A stretch of 64,000 bases of DNA from NCBI GenBank assembly GCA_012934845.2, contig WNNJ02000876.1, forward strand, positions 248,001 to 312,000, written 5' to 3'. The notes under the pieces are model-generated. The model saw nothing but the letters and a program-made list of their open reading frames with translations. It was not told the DNA's origin and did not search any database. A program made the translations under genes and the position numbers. Shown here piece after piece: positions 39,601 through 54,600 of this stretch (the stretch's first letter is position 1; the number at the start of each line of letters is the position of its first letter). Origin of the DNA: Pomphorhynchus laevis (lineage: Eukaryota; Acanthocephala; Palaeacanthocephala; Echinorhynchida; Pomphorhynchidae).

Positions 39601-42600
39601 TATTAATATATCATTTGAATTAATTTAAATTAATCAAAGTTAATTTAGCATTTATTTCATAAAATGAATTAATTAAATTTTTAAATTCAATTCAATACTC
39701 TTTATTTACCAAACAACTAAATAACGGATATATTCGCCATTTCAAACACTTTTATTGTACATAACAAATTGATGAAAAACAGAATACGTTAAAATATAGT
39801 TAAAATATGTAATTAGAAATAGTTGTTCGATAATAAAACAATCAGGGAGACAAGTTACAAAAATTTCAAACACGAAATTATACGCCAAAAGATTTAATGT
39901 ATTCAATAGCCTGATAGAGAAACATTCCTTTATATGCTCAGTCTTACAAAATATAGTCAAAATATGTAATTATAATTTCCGGCTTCAGGTATTTTTTTGT
40001 GATTTATTTCATTTTTTCGGTAAGAGAAATAAATTTTCCGACTAGAACTCAACTATGAATCTATTTAATAATAAAGCTCTTTGATTGAACGTCATTCGTA
40101 CAAACATCAAATGAAAATATTTAAGTAATAAAATTAAAATTTTTATTTAATACGTTTTAACTAATTATACATTTATAATATCAAATTATTAATGCTATAT
40201 AGTCGATTGTATTTTTCATATATATAATTTACAAATTGCAATTTTATTGTAAAAAGTATCCATAATTTAGAATTATTTCAAAATAAAGATGAAAACTTCA
40301 CGAAAGGGGGATCTTGTACTGTTCAAAAGACTAAACTACAATTATTTTCATATTGCCGAGATAACTATTGGAATAAAAGTTTGGTTCAACTAATTGACCA
40401 TGTTTTTATTACTAATATAGTTTATTATGCTAGAAGAATAGTGAACTGATTTTACCTTTGGCCGAGAGAAAAATTACTATTTACATTTCTGATGTTGACA
40501 ACGAACCTCCGCAATTTAAACATGATCATTATTCAGCCACGATTCCCTCATCAATACCTATTGTAAGTGTTTGCAAAATATTTTTCGTTTTTTCATAATT
40601 CATTTTAGCGAACAAATATTTGTGTAAACAAATTTTGTCGATATTTGCTTATTCCAAATTATTACAAGCTATTCGAAATTAATTAAAATCAGAATTAGAT
40701 TAATAATTAATGCAATAATATAAAAATTAATATACTATAATAATTATATTATATTATTATATTAATTTATTATATAATATGAATAATACTTTATAAAGTA
40801 TCACTTTATAAAAATTAGAGTATTACTTTATAATAATTAACGTATCATTTTATATTATAAAGTATTACTTAATAACAATACTTTATAATAATTTATATTA
40901 CTTTATTTCCATTTTAATACTTTATATTTTATCAATTAGTCAAAGTATATTTTACAAATGAACAGATAAATTATATTTTAAAACATTTATGATAGGGCAC
41001 AGAGATTTTTCCAGCAGAAGGGAGAATCTTCGCATATGACGGCGATTTGGGCATTAACTGCTCGCTGTATTACGAGGTGAAAGGTATTTGTGATTGATAG
41101 TCATTTAAACAAATTTAAGGGCAGTATTTAGATTTCGTACCACCAACCGAAAAAACGCCTTTTATTATCAACGCTGAGTCGGGCGTTATTCGTACAAACA
41201 TTAAATTTGAGCATCCGCTTGATTATCATTTTGTTGTTAAGGTAAGTTCTTTACAAAATTTCGTTGTTTGATATCTGTTAAGCAGGCATGCCAAATGCCT
41301 GAGCTGAAGAAATGTTCGTATACAAACATGCGCATTTCTGTCCACACCGCTAATCAAAATCCACCCAGGTTATCATCTGGCGTTGTTTCCTTATATGCAA
41401 TGGAGGACATCGAAACTAAGACAAAAACACAGGTTGAACTGGGTCAACTTTCAGTTTACGACAAAGATAAGGTATTCAAAAAATTGTTCTTCATATAAAG
41501 AAGTTTATTCGATTATTGTCTGATCAATCGCTAGAATAAATCGATCGAATATTTAATTTTTAATATCGCTAGAATATTTAAATAAGCATTTAAATATTCG
41601 TAAAATATTAACTATTTCGATAATTATTTAATTTATATTGCTTACACAAGCCGCTATTCTTCATTATTCGTTTTGATAAACCGACCTCACTGCTGATGAG
41701 GTCCACCCACGCTTATTGTAGTGTACAGTGATGCTGATAGGATTCAAACAACCACACGAGGATAATATCAAACCGACCAATGAAGAATTGCGGCTCGTGT
41801 AAGCAATATTTACAATTTAAATATTCGTATTATTAACTATTTCAATAATTGAGAAAATTCGTTTCCAATCCTAATTATTACAAGAAGGCGAGGAAACAGG
41901 AATATTTATTTGATTAGAAAAATCCAATATTTCGACGGCACAACGGCACGTCATCTTCAGGGTTGCAATTATAATTGTTCAACCTAATTACAACCCTGAA
42001 GATGACGTGCCGTTGTGCCGTCGAAATATTGGATTTTTCTAATCAAATAAATATTCCTGTTTCCTCGCCTTCTTATAATATTTCGATAATTATTTAATTT
42101 ATTTATTATAAAAAGATAATAAATAAATTTATTATGTATTTAAATAAATAATAATGAATAAATTTACGATAAAATTTATTTATCTTTAGAATGCTAACAT
42201 CACCGCTTCTGTTACTTGTCCGAATGAAGAGCGTTTTCCAATAACGATAAGTTTTAACAAGTAAGATTTGACAATAAATATTAAATATTACATAAAATTT
42301 GACATCTAAATACCCTATATTTCTCTTAATTTTGGCTAATAAACATTTTACAATTATAATGGAAACATGAAAATTGAAATTGAATCCAAAGCTAGAGAAT
42401 CTCGTGAAAGTCTGTTCGTCAAATGCTTGATAAATACTCTATGTTTTCCCGTAATTATAGAAGCACCAGATTCCGAATTTCAGGTCCAGAACATATTTAC
42501 TCTGATAGAGCTTAAAGAGAAGGCAAATACGTTCAGATAACGGAGTGTAAAATAAAAGGATTCAAGATTTTCAAATATTCATATTATTTGATAATTAAAA

Positions 42601-45600
42601 TGAATTAATAATATCAAATGTTTAATTTTTAAATATAATACCAAATAATTTGTATTTACTGTAAGGCAATGTTGACTAATTAATTTAAAGGGAAATGGGA
42701 TTCTTTTAATGATACCAAAAAACCTGGGTCTGGCTATGTTATGATTTGCCTACGCAGTTTATCTCACTTTGAGGTTTGTTGTGCTAGAAAACATGAACTC
42801 ATCAGTTCATATCTGTTTAATACATCCACATGGCTAAATACGTCGGTGATATGTATTTGCTTTTTTATTATCCTCTTTATTTGCTGAAAAGTTAAATCGT
42901 ATTTGGAATGCAGGTATTTTAAGTAGACTACCGTATATAACCAGGAAAGTTTAATCGTGCAATCAAATATATTGTCGAACAATCAACAACAATTTCTTGG
43001 CAAGAAAAAAAAACAAATAATATACAAGATTTTTCTTGTCAACCACTGGTCCAGATGTCGGGTTGTGGAGGCAGTGCACGAACTAAACTACTCATTACCT
43101 CGCGATCCTGGGCGACAGACCAGATTTCTCTTTTAGATACCCCCAGGCGGCCTTCGGTCAGTTTCGAGATATGATCTCTCCACCGGTATCGAGGTCTACC
43201 TCGTGGTCTCTTTCCAGAGGGTCTGGTCTGGAAAACCCTCTGCGGAAGGTGATCTCTAGACATCTTCAGAACGTGTCCTAGCAACTCAGCTAACTTTCTT
43301 CAATGTGGAGAAGCGGCGACATTACTCTGAGTATATCATGGATTATCGAATTCCTAACCTTATCTCTAAGGCTAAGACCGGTCACACCGCGAAGGAACCC
43401 AATTTCGGTCGCCTGTACCCGAGATATTATCCTTTCGATCATAACCCGAAGCTCATGACCATAAGTTAAGATAGGAACGAAGATTTCGTGGTAAACCGAA
43501 AGCTTCGCCCGAAGATTCAACTCCCGCTTCACCACGACAAACCTGTACTAAAAACGCATTGCTGAGTTAGCTGCACAAATCCGCTTCTTAATATCCTTGA
43601 TGTTCCTGCCGTCCCTCGATAACAATACCCTAAGATACTTGAAATCATCCACATCAGGAACTACCTTTTCACCAATCCGGATTGGCATTAGTACCTGAAT
43701 TCGAAGCGAACTTATAGATTGTCGAACGATCTATGCTTGACAATATATGATGCTTAACAACAATAAACTAATCGTTGTGGTATAAAGTAATCATCTGTTT
43801 AGTTTAAACGACCTGGGAAACGTATAAACAAATAAATATACTAATATCAATCTGTTGAAGATTGTGGGTTTATTTTCTACCCTTAAGTATTAAGAAGTCT
43901 CTTAAATAAAACTTATGAATTCCAAGAATTTATTGCATCAAAACATTTAATTTATTTTTTTTATTTTATATTTATTTACGTCAAAATTAAAATGATTTGA
44001 CTGAATTAAAATGAATTGTTTTGAATTTTAAATTTAATATTAACTTAAATGCTACTTTAATTTCCTTTCTATTAGTACAATAAACTGTACTAACCCTATT
44101 TTCTTACATTTAAAGTTACCATAATAATAAAGATTTTATTAAAAAACTAACGTCTTTCTATAAAACCTCCAAAAAAAGTTACCTAAAATAAAACATTCAA
44201 AGAAAAAAAGGGACTCAAAAGTCAGTTAGTCATATTCATGCATCACGGCTTCAGTTTCAACAGGATCTGATCCCTCCAGCTAATCCAACACGCCGCTCTC
44301 CGACAGAACAACCCGGGGTATTTCATCCCCGCGAAGAGTCCAATCGAGGCGGACTATGTTCGGTAATCGCGAGATGAGGAGCTTGAGAAACCTTAGTCTT
44401 TGCTCTGGAGGACGTTTTCTCGAAAAGAAGACTAATCCCGAGATAGCCCAAGTACCCCAGAGGCGCACTTGGGTTATCCCATTCAATGACAGATGCTGGG
44501 CCCGTTTTAGGGCCCACCTAGCTTTCTTCAGGATACGTTTAAGTCTATTCAAGTCAGATTTCGCGGACAAGTTCATCGTAGCAGTGAACCCCAGGTATTT
44601 TACTCGACTTGTGAAGGTAGGGAGTGGTTGATTAGTCAATATGGAAGATAGAGCTTAAAGTGCTAGTCTCGTTAATTTTTTCTTTGTCGCAAGGGCGCCA
44701 TGAAAAACAACCTGCGATTTGGAGGAATTTAAAATAAGATTGGATATGGGTAACTGATCTTTTAATCTTAAAAAGAAACGGCTGATGTCCGAGACATCTT
44801 TGCACCTGCGTCCAGAGAACTGGGCTGTGGTATCATCAGCGTTTACCACTAGATGTTGAACACGTTTAAAATTCTTGAATAGTACAATGGATGCAGCAAG
44901 TTATAAGTTAGGAGAAAGCGGGGATCCTTGATGCACACCCGTAATAAGACAGAACTGACGCGCGTCAGGGTCGTCTACATAGTAGAAACGCTTGGTGTAC
45001 AGCAAAATCTCCAGCCTGTTAACAATTCTCGCAGGCAACCATAGGGACCCGAGAGAGGAGATAACGAAGGGAATTGATATACGGTCAAATGCAGCAGAAA
45101 AGTCAAGGAAAATAGCCACAACTAAACGACGGCTATTCTCCCGACAAAACTGTTCCACTTCACCTACTGCTGAATGGACCGAGCGACCTTTAACCAACCC
45201 ATGAAAACCTAGAGGGATCAAATTACGCCTACTCAAATGGTCGCGGAATTTACGCGCAAGCAGAAATGAGGGAGTTTTGTATCGAAATAGGCCGTAGATC
45301 TTTAAGACATGTAATCGATTTCTGTTTTGGTAAAAAACGTGACGGCTGATATTTATGCCAGCAATGTAGGACAGGGTGGCTAATAGCATTGTGATGGCGA
45401 CTTCTATTCTCTGAATGTTCGTCAAAAGCTGACAGGCCCGAGTGGAAAGTGACGCATGGGATTTGGAAGTGCCCGGAAGTGGCCCCCAAGAGTTACGGAT
45501 ATCTGTAAAAGATAAGTCCCTACTTCTGAAGTTACATAAAGGCGGGATTGATTGGGGTGACTCCTCTAAAACTTTATCAAGGCCTATACTATCAATCCAG

Positions 45601-48600
45601 CTAATTTCCTCTCCTTCCAACAGAAGTACTTCTCTTTTTGAATAAATTCCAAAAGAAAGACTGAGAAGGGTTAAGGTGAGCAAGGCACGCCCTATCCTTC
45701 CGTAGCTGGAACCTATATCTAGTGCTCTATTATTCATTCGAGAGGGCATGTATGACGGAAACAGAGAGATTAGGAAGGTGTAGCATATTAGCTAGGACCT
45801 TTAGTTTGGTTGGATTGGGATTGTATATACGACCTTTATAGGTAGTTAAAGCAACGCGGTAGCTTGCGAAGAAAGGAGGAATTAAATTCGGTCAAACTCT
45901 TATTTCCAATTCTGGGGAAGAGTTGGATAGCAGCCTGGAAGAACGCCACTCTGATAGAAACAAAGTGAAACCTCCTTCGAAGCAACTTATCTGACTCTAT
46001 CCGCCAGTGAATTAGGTCATGAGAGGTTGTCAGTTGATGGCGCGAATGTTAAGTGCAGATGGGTTTCAACAACCACATCTTATGAAGCAGTAATATATCG
46101 AGGAGAAAATTTGTTGTTGAGCAATGAAAGGTAAAGGACGGCGGTTTGTGAATAAGATAGTCGTTCTTTGCTCTGCGGAGTGCTGCATGAATCCAAGGAC
46201 CATTTATGTCGTTGAAGTCACCAAGTAACATATCAAAGCCACTACCTAAACTACGATCCAGGAGGTCACGGTTCTTGTGAATCTCCCCTGAACGGATGTA
46301 GATATTGGCTATACTGATGCGTTTCCCGTTCTTACAGAGTGATATAGCTAAGCGAGAGGGGGCTGGACAAGAGTAATTCAACAGAAAAGAGGATCTTAAG
46401 GAGCATTTAATTAGAGTTAAAAGACCTTGAGATAAAGAGGAGTGAGGGGGGTTATGTACGGAGTAAAGTGGGTGTCGATGAGCTTAGGGATAAATCGAGT
46501 AATGTCCTGGGGGATACGGGTATACCGCGTTTTATTAAGGACTATAACATATGTATCTCTACCAGATAAAAGTCTAAGGGAAGAAGCATCTCCCGAGTTT
46601 CACTGAAGGATATTCAGTGAAAAAGGCTCTTGATTACTTTGCATTATGTTAAGCTAGCTGGAGTGGAATGCCTCCACCTATTCCGAATCGGAGGTGAGAA
46701 GGTTGCCCTCCCCACACCCGGTCAGACAAGTTAGCGACACTTGCCCTCGGGCGTTATCGTCATTTCCCTTCTTTTTTCAGGCAGTAATTTCCACGCCTTT
46801 CCCTGTTTGTGGACTCTCAAGGGGGCGACTGAGTTCGTGGATGAACGTCTTTTAGCTGATTTTCTGATTTAGGGGCTGGCTGGGATGTGATGGGTGATTG
46901 TAGCGTCATAAGTGCGTTTTTTATCAGTGTCTCAAGACCGAAAAATCTGGTCTTTAAATCGCACAGCTCTATTTTCAGTGCTGAATAGGAACCAGCATAA
47001 TGAGGAGTTTGGACTGCTGGAATCTTGTAATCTAATGAGAACTTCTTGCTTGAAGGGCCCAGATGTCTCTTTTGATAGACTTTGACTACCTTACATTTCC
47101 GAGACCATGACGGATGTTATTGGCCACAGTTATTGCAGCAGGCTACTTTACTGTATGGTTAGGTGTGTTCTTCATCGATTGAACCACAAACTCCACAGGA
47201 TTTCGCTAAAGAGAAGGAGGAGTTCCAGTGCCCCATGCGTAGAAACTGTTGCAATGAGGGTACGTTAGATTGTTAAACTCAATAACCGTAAAACGTAAGT
47301 TGTAGCCCAAGAAGCGGTTGCATCCTGATTTCTCGACGAATAATGCAATCTCCTCAGATGTCGTTGCAAAAGCAATGGAAATGGGGTGTCTCCCTTCCTT
47401 TTGATAAATCGGATATTTGTAAGTTTAAAAACTGATTCAAGTGTTTTAATATCATCGGTGTTAACTCCGGAATGATATTGTTGATTTTAACGGTAGCCTG
47501 AATTGGCAGATATTTTATTGTGGCATTATGAACCAGAGATTTGTGAGCGAATGTGATGAATTCTTCGGCAAGGCTGGAGGCTGTAAAGGAGATTTGATAG
47601 CTGTTACCTTGAATTTTAGATGAGTTTAAAATAACTCGATTCCTATAACCATTGACGAACTCACGCAGACACTTTCAAAATATTTCTGTTAAGCAATCGG
47701 AACAATTGGTGTTAGGGACACCAAATTGAATTTCTTTTTAAAAGGAGGAAGCTCAGCAAGCGCTTCTCCCCGGTTAACATACTCTATTGAAACTTCACTA
47801 ACCTGCAATGAGTTGTCTTTGGAAGTAGCACTTACTCCGTAGTCGGCAGGTGGAATGTACGTGCTTGCATCGTCGAAGGGAAAAGAATTGTTCGATGATT
47901 TCATATTCTTCGCTGCTGTTTTAGCAGTATTATTTACGATTTTTGAAAGCTTTGATAACTCCGACACACGTTTACTATTACCTTTCATTTATCGTTGTCG
48001 TCAATTGAGTATTCAGCCTGAGTCAGAACTTTTGTCCAACAACGATTTTATTAAATACATCAATAACCTATAAGTAGCATGCAAAAAAACAGACAGTCAT
48101 ATCATAGTCAGAAAAACGGCAGTACAATTTCGGTCTTCAACAATTCATGTCTTCTACTTTCTCTTCTATGGCCTCAAATCCATGGGGATCTGAGCCCACC
48201 AACCGATCCAACACGCCGCCTTTCGACTGAACCACCCGGGGTCTTTCACCCCCCCCCGAAGAATCCAATCGAGACGGACTATGCTGGGTAAACGAGAGAC
48301 GAGGAGCTTAAGAAACCTTAGCCTTTGCTCTGGGGGACGTCCTCTAGAAAAGAAGACTAATCCCGAGATAGCCCAAGTGCCCCAGAGGCGCACCTGGGCT
48401 TTCCCTTTCAATGACAGATGTTGAGCCCGTTTCAGGGCCCACCTAGCTTTCTTCAGGATACATTTGAATCTATCCAGATCGGCTTTCGCCGACCAGTTCA
48501 CCGTAACGGTGAACCCCAGGTATTTTACTCGACTTGTAAAGGTGGGGAGTGGTTCAGAGGCAAATATGGAGGAAAGTGCAGAGAGTGCTAGTCTCTTAAG

Positions 48601-51600
48601 TTTTTTCTTTGTTGCAGGGGAGCCATGAAAGACTACCACCTGCGATTTTGCGGAGTTTAAAGCAAGATTGGATTAGGGTAGCTGGCCTTTTAATCTTGAA
48701 AATAAACGGCTGATGTCAGAGACTACGTCTTTACACCTGTGTCCAGTGAACAGGGATGTGGTGTCATCAGCGTACACCACTAGACGTTGTTCGCGTTTAA
48801 ATATTTTGAATAGTTTAATAGAGGCAGCAAGGTATAAGATAGGAGAAAGTGGGGAACCTTGAGGCACACCCGTAATAGGGTAGAACTGACGCGCATCTGG
48901 GTCGTCTTCATAGTAAAAACGCTTGGTATACAGCAGGATCTCCACTCTATTCACAATTCTCGCAGGCAACCCGAGGGATCTGAGAGAAGAGATCACAAAA
49001 GGAATGGAGATGCGGTGAAATGCAGCAAAAAAGTCAAGGAAAACAGCTACAACTAAACGATGGCTATTATCCCGACAAAACTGCTCCACCTCACCAACTG
49101 CTGAATGGACCGAGCGTCCTTTGACGAACCCATGAAAACCTGGAGGGATCAAATTACGCCTACTTAAATGGTCGCAGATTTTACGCGCAAGCGCTTTTTC
49201 GTAAATTGACACGAGGGCATTTTGAATCGAAATGGGTCGCAGATCTTTAGGGCATGAGCAGGATTTTTTCTTAGGAATAAAAACACGCTTACTAATATTG
49301 ATGCCTGCTACATCGGATGGGGATGCTAAAAGCATTGTGACGGCCACCTCTCTTCTCTGATCAGCTGTCAAAAGCTGACAGACCCGAGAAGAAAGTGGAG
49401 CGATGGATTTGGAGGTGCCCGAGAGTGGACCCCAGGAGTTAAGGATATCCGCAACAGATTGATCCCTACTCCTGAAGTTACACCAAGGCGGGATTGGTTG
49501 AGGTGATTGAGTGGCTCCATAGTTGTGTAGGGCTAGTGATTCCTCTAAAACTTAATCAAGGCCTATATTCCCTATCCAACCCAATGCTCTTTCCTTCCAG
49601 CAAACAAACTTCTTCTTCTTGAAAATCTTCTAAAAGGAAGACTGAGAAGGACTAAGGCGAGCAATACTCGTCCTATCCTTACTCAGCTGGAACCTATATC
49701 TAGTGCTCCAGTATTCATTCGAGAGAGCCTGTCTGGCGGAAACAGAGAGATTAGAGAGGTTCAGCAATTTTGCTAGGACCTTGAGTTTCGTCGGAGTGGG
49801 ATTGTATATACGACCTTTATAAGTAGTCGATAAAATCGCGTTAGCTTGCGAAAAGAGGTAGGTATTAAATTCGGTCATACTTTCATTTCCTATTCTGGGA
49901 ACGAGTTGGATAGCCGCTTGAAAGAAGGCCACTCTGATCGGATCAAAGTGAAACCTCCTTCGAAGCAACGTATCTTCCTCAATTCTCCAACGAATTAGGT
50001 CATGAGAGGTGGACAATTGCTGGCGCGATTGCTCTGTGCAGAGGGGCTTAAACAACCACCTCGAAAAAGCAGTAAAATATCGAGTACTGAATTTGTTGAT
50101 ATGCAATGAAAGGTAGGGGAAGGTGGTTTGTGAATAAGATAACCGTTCCTAGCTCTGCGAAGTGCTGCATTGATCCAACGACCAGTTCTGTCGTTGAAAT
50201 CTCCAAGTATCATGTCGTAGCCGCTGTCGATAATACTATCCAGGGTGACACGGTTTTTGTGTATCTCCCCAGGACGGATGTAGACATTGGCAAGACTGAG
50301 GCGTTTACCGTTCTTACAGAGTGAAACTACTAAACAAGACATGGCTGGACATGAATAGTTTAATAGGAGGAAGAACTTTAAAGAGCACTTAATTAAGGTC
50401 AAGAGTCCTAGCGATGAAGAGGAGTTTGGTGGGGTTATGTACGGAGTATGGTGGGAACAAATGTGCTTTGGGATAAATCGAGTAATGTCCTGGGGTAGAC
50501 GGATAGACCGCGTCTCATGTAGGACTATAACATCTGCATCTCTACCGGATAGAAGTCTAAGGGCAGAAGCACCTACCGAATTCCACTTAAGGATATTCAA
50601 TGAAAAAGGCTCACGATTACTCTGCATTGTGGTGGATTAGTTTGATGTGGGATTGCCTACCTAGAAGGAGCTAGGAACGGGAAGGTTCCCCTTTCCCGTC
50701 ACTAGAACCATCCGGAGCAGGTACTTGCCCATGGGCAGCATCTTCATTTCCCCTTATTTTTTTATTATTCAGGAGATTGCCAATATTGATAGGAGGGATA
50801 GGATGAGTCGAATCCCCCTCTTTTTGGATGATGGAATTGCCGTTGATGATGGAATAGTAGGGTTAGTACAGAATGTGGCAACAACAGAGGATACTAAAAC
50901 TTCCATCTTTTTATACATTGCTTCTATACGTATATCAATTGCTCGCATGAGATCATCGTCCCTCGTACGAGTGGCAGCATTTGCAAAGGTACCAGATTTC
51001 GGTTGGGCAGCAGACTTGTTAAATCCACCTTGATATAATTTAAAATGTCTGCATTTTCTGCTCCATGCAGGATGGCTCCCCCACAGTTAGAGCATAATGG
51101 AGGGGATACACATTTTTCTCCTGTCAACAAAGCCGGACACTGGGGGGAGCCACACCCCCCACATGTCGATGACGCACTGCAGCTTGAGGCCCCGTGCCCC
51201 CATTTGTGGCACCGACTGCAGTGCGGATATGTGAACTCTTCTTTGTCAATGATTGTAAATCTGAGATTAAATCCCATGAAGGGATTACAAGCTGAATTAG
51301 CCAGCGATTCAGCCCGCTCTAGGGAAGCGGAACAAAATCCAACTGGTATTTGATGTCCGCTCTTGCCTATTATTGAACGGAAGTTCGATATTTTAAATGT
51401 TTCTTTTAGTAACTCGATATCATTCTCTTCCAATTGACAAGGGAGGTTAGATACTTTTAGAGTGGCAAGTATGGGTTTAGAGTATATGGACCCATACTCC
51501 GACAGGGAAGATTCGAAGTATTTAACATACCCCTTTAAGAGGTCTGAGGTGGTAAACGAAATCTTTAGTTCAGTTTCATAAAGTTTTACCGAGTTGAAAA

Positions 51601-54600
51601 TGATTCTATTTGATAGTTGCTCTGTAAACGGCCGTAGAAAGAAATTAAACAATAAATGCCTTTCCATAGGCTTTTTGATCTTTATAATTATCAAATTTTT
51701 TAGTTTTGGGATTGGGGGAAGTACTTCCCCATCCATAGCAGCAATTGAAAACTCACTAATATGTGGAACAGGCGATTTCAGAGCAGCATTTACTTGTATT
51801 TCGTCATTTTCTTTTGTTTTTACTAGAAAATTGACTGGAAAACTGTTTTTTTACAATCCTTTGTTCCTCCGACACGCTTGTTCGTACTCATTTTTTCACT
51901 TCGATGTGGATGGAACTTTTGTCCGACAGCAATGCTATTTGAAGGCAGCCGATGAATAATTCAGTATCGACACGTGATTCGTATTCTACAAATACTCAAA
52001 ATTAAAAGAATCATACAATCATAACGAATTACAAAACTCAAACGGGACTGTTTCATGTCAGCTAATATTGTAAAGAATTAAATCAAGAAAGACGAATCTA
52101 ATTAGCAAACTATGAAGATCGCGCTTCAAATGTGAATGAACCGTGATATTGTAGAGCTATCATTAGAACCATCATATCTTTCAGAAACAACGTAAAACTT
52201 AAATTAGAGTCAAGAATGAGCTAAATTTGTCCGGTTATTAAGATAGCAGTAGAACTTGTAAAAATTAATTTGTTAATTAATTTGTTAATTAATTAATTAA
52301 TTACTTGATTACCGTCTGTTAAGATGTAATGAATCTAGAAAAAGTATTTTGTCATTTGATCAAACAATTGATGGCGTGATCGTACTTTTAACAAATTACG
52401 CTTACTAAACTTTGAAAGCAGCTTCATTAGTCCATTGTCAGGATGCACAGAACATCACGCAGTCAACTTTACAAGTAGGATAAGTTAAATTATAATAAAT
52501 GCGCAACGGATACACAGGGATAGGGTGGGCAGTCGTGAATCGAAGCGCAAATCTGGCAATTTTTATTAACAGTAATTGGAAGTTATTCGATATCCGTGGC
52601 ATCGAATGTATGCGATATGGGATGAAATTTCTCATAGAAAAGATTAACCCTGCTCATTTGTATGCATACACAATATGACGCTTGATTCTTGTAGTGAAAT
52701 GTCCGGAAGTACGTCCAATCGGAGTAGATAAAATGATAAGACCCATTGTGGGAAATTCTCACTCACATACGCGATGATTTAATATTTCTAGGTAAGTTCT
52801 ACTTTGCGCTTATCAAAGATGTGGAGAAGGGTCGGTGTATAGTCTCGATACTTGCATTTTAGCACGTAAGCCTTTAATTTGATGGAAATGCAGCTTTCCC
52901 AGGAAAACATTCAATTTATTAATCCAGATCTGAATGATGCAGCCTGCACTTGAAAAATATAACTTAAAAAAGTTTGGAATGACGTGCAGATTATCGGGCA
53001 GAAATACGAAACCCAACTTCAGCTAGTTGCAGACTAAGTAGTATTTGCAAAATCATGACTCCAAATTAGTTTATTCGGCTAATAAACAAATGTCAAAAAC
53101 AAGAAATCCTGGACGCGGTGTTCCTCAGGGATCGGTACTCAGTCCATTGCTCTTCATTATTTACATAAACGAGCTTACTACAGCTATTTCGAGTCCATGT
53201 GGTTTATATGCCGACGACTTGAAAATTTGGCGACCAATAATCGATAGCCGAGATCCAATGATACTCCAGAGAGACATTGATAATATTAAGGTATGGTGTA
53301 ATCAACGGGGACTGGTATTAAACCCCGATAAGTCAAAACATATGCGCATCGGACATCTACACATCAATTCATCATATACCATTGACGGAAGAGAAATTGA
53401 AACAGTTCTCCAATTTCAAGACCTTGGAGTGATCGTAAATAGAAGCTTATCGACCATCCCACATACCAGTCACACAGTTGCTAAATGCCGTCGAATTTTA
53501 GGACTTATTAGAAGGACCATTGGCCAGCTTGACGCATCCAGTTTTAAGTTAATTTACAATGCTTATGTCTTATCTTTAATGAGATACGCTTCACCTGCCT
53601 GTCACCCTCAAACTACGACAGAGATGAACCTGTACGAATCCATATTACGCAAGGCCACACATCTTGTACCCAGCCAACGCAAGCTCTCATTCATTTTTCG
53701 ACTTCACGCACTTGGTGTGACCACAGTGAAGAAATCTTTAAAGTCATCTGATTTAATGTTTGTGTGGACAGCGCTTAATGTTCAAAAAGGGCAGAGGGAA
53801 CATGTTTGTCGCAAACTGTTCGAACTTCGAAATTCAAACAGATTGAGGGGACATCACCTCACGTTAAAGACCCACATTCGTCCACGAAGAAGATTTAACA
53901 CAATTGTCAACCGAACGTGGAAAAGCTGGAATAAGCTACCAAGTCAAGTGGTTTCGGCCTCCAGTATTTTGTCCTTCAAGAGAAATCTGAAGAATGTACT
54001 AACTTAAAACAATCGAATTTTCATTGATTTTTTTTAACCCTGTACCCAGCCTGTACGAGCTCTACGCTCTTTTGCTGCTGTTGTATTTTTTTAAACGGAA
54101 AAATTTGTTTTAGTAAAGCATACAATTAAGGTTACCCGCAAATGGGTCCAAAAATGTCGAGCAATAAACTGCTGAATTGGATACTGGATACAGCTACGAA
54201 GACGAGTCGGCTGGGTGTTTGAATGTACTACGCATGGGAGTACCTCGTGTTGACCGTGGACTCCGGAGACAGGCCGATATTGACCGAGCAATTTCGAAGC
54301 TTATTTTTCTTTTTAGTCTAATAGCTATATCACTGTAGCGTATGTGTCCTTGTTGAGCTAAAGCGGTCGCAATAGTCTTTACTAGCATACTAGCTTCCTT
54401 GCCGAAACCCCCTGATGTTGAAAAGACGAGCGGGATAAAGGAGCTGTTTTCTATCCTTCGGATTCTTTCGAGGTACTTGGATTTTTTTCTTTTTTCGTTA
54501 TAATCGAAAGCGTTGTCAGGACTGCGTATTGTGTTCGATTGAGCATGAGAAGAAAAGACATTGACGTCGAAGAACGTCCGCTCGAATCGAGATCCGTGTA

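Larger units (their letters stand above)
48135..51960 (-). mobile_element. Jockey-like LINE, copy B (near full length, younger)
   Basis: Same family and strand as copy A, starting where copy A's 5' end lies. It has ORF1 and ORF2 (listed separately) and a 3' end near 48135. The layout (ORF1 with CCHC knuckles, ORF2 with APE endonuclease and RT, no RNase H recognised) fits the Jockey/I group; the exact clade is not settled. ORF2 is split by a few frame changes, so it is not obviously active. Confidence 0.85.
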
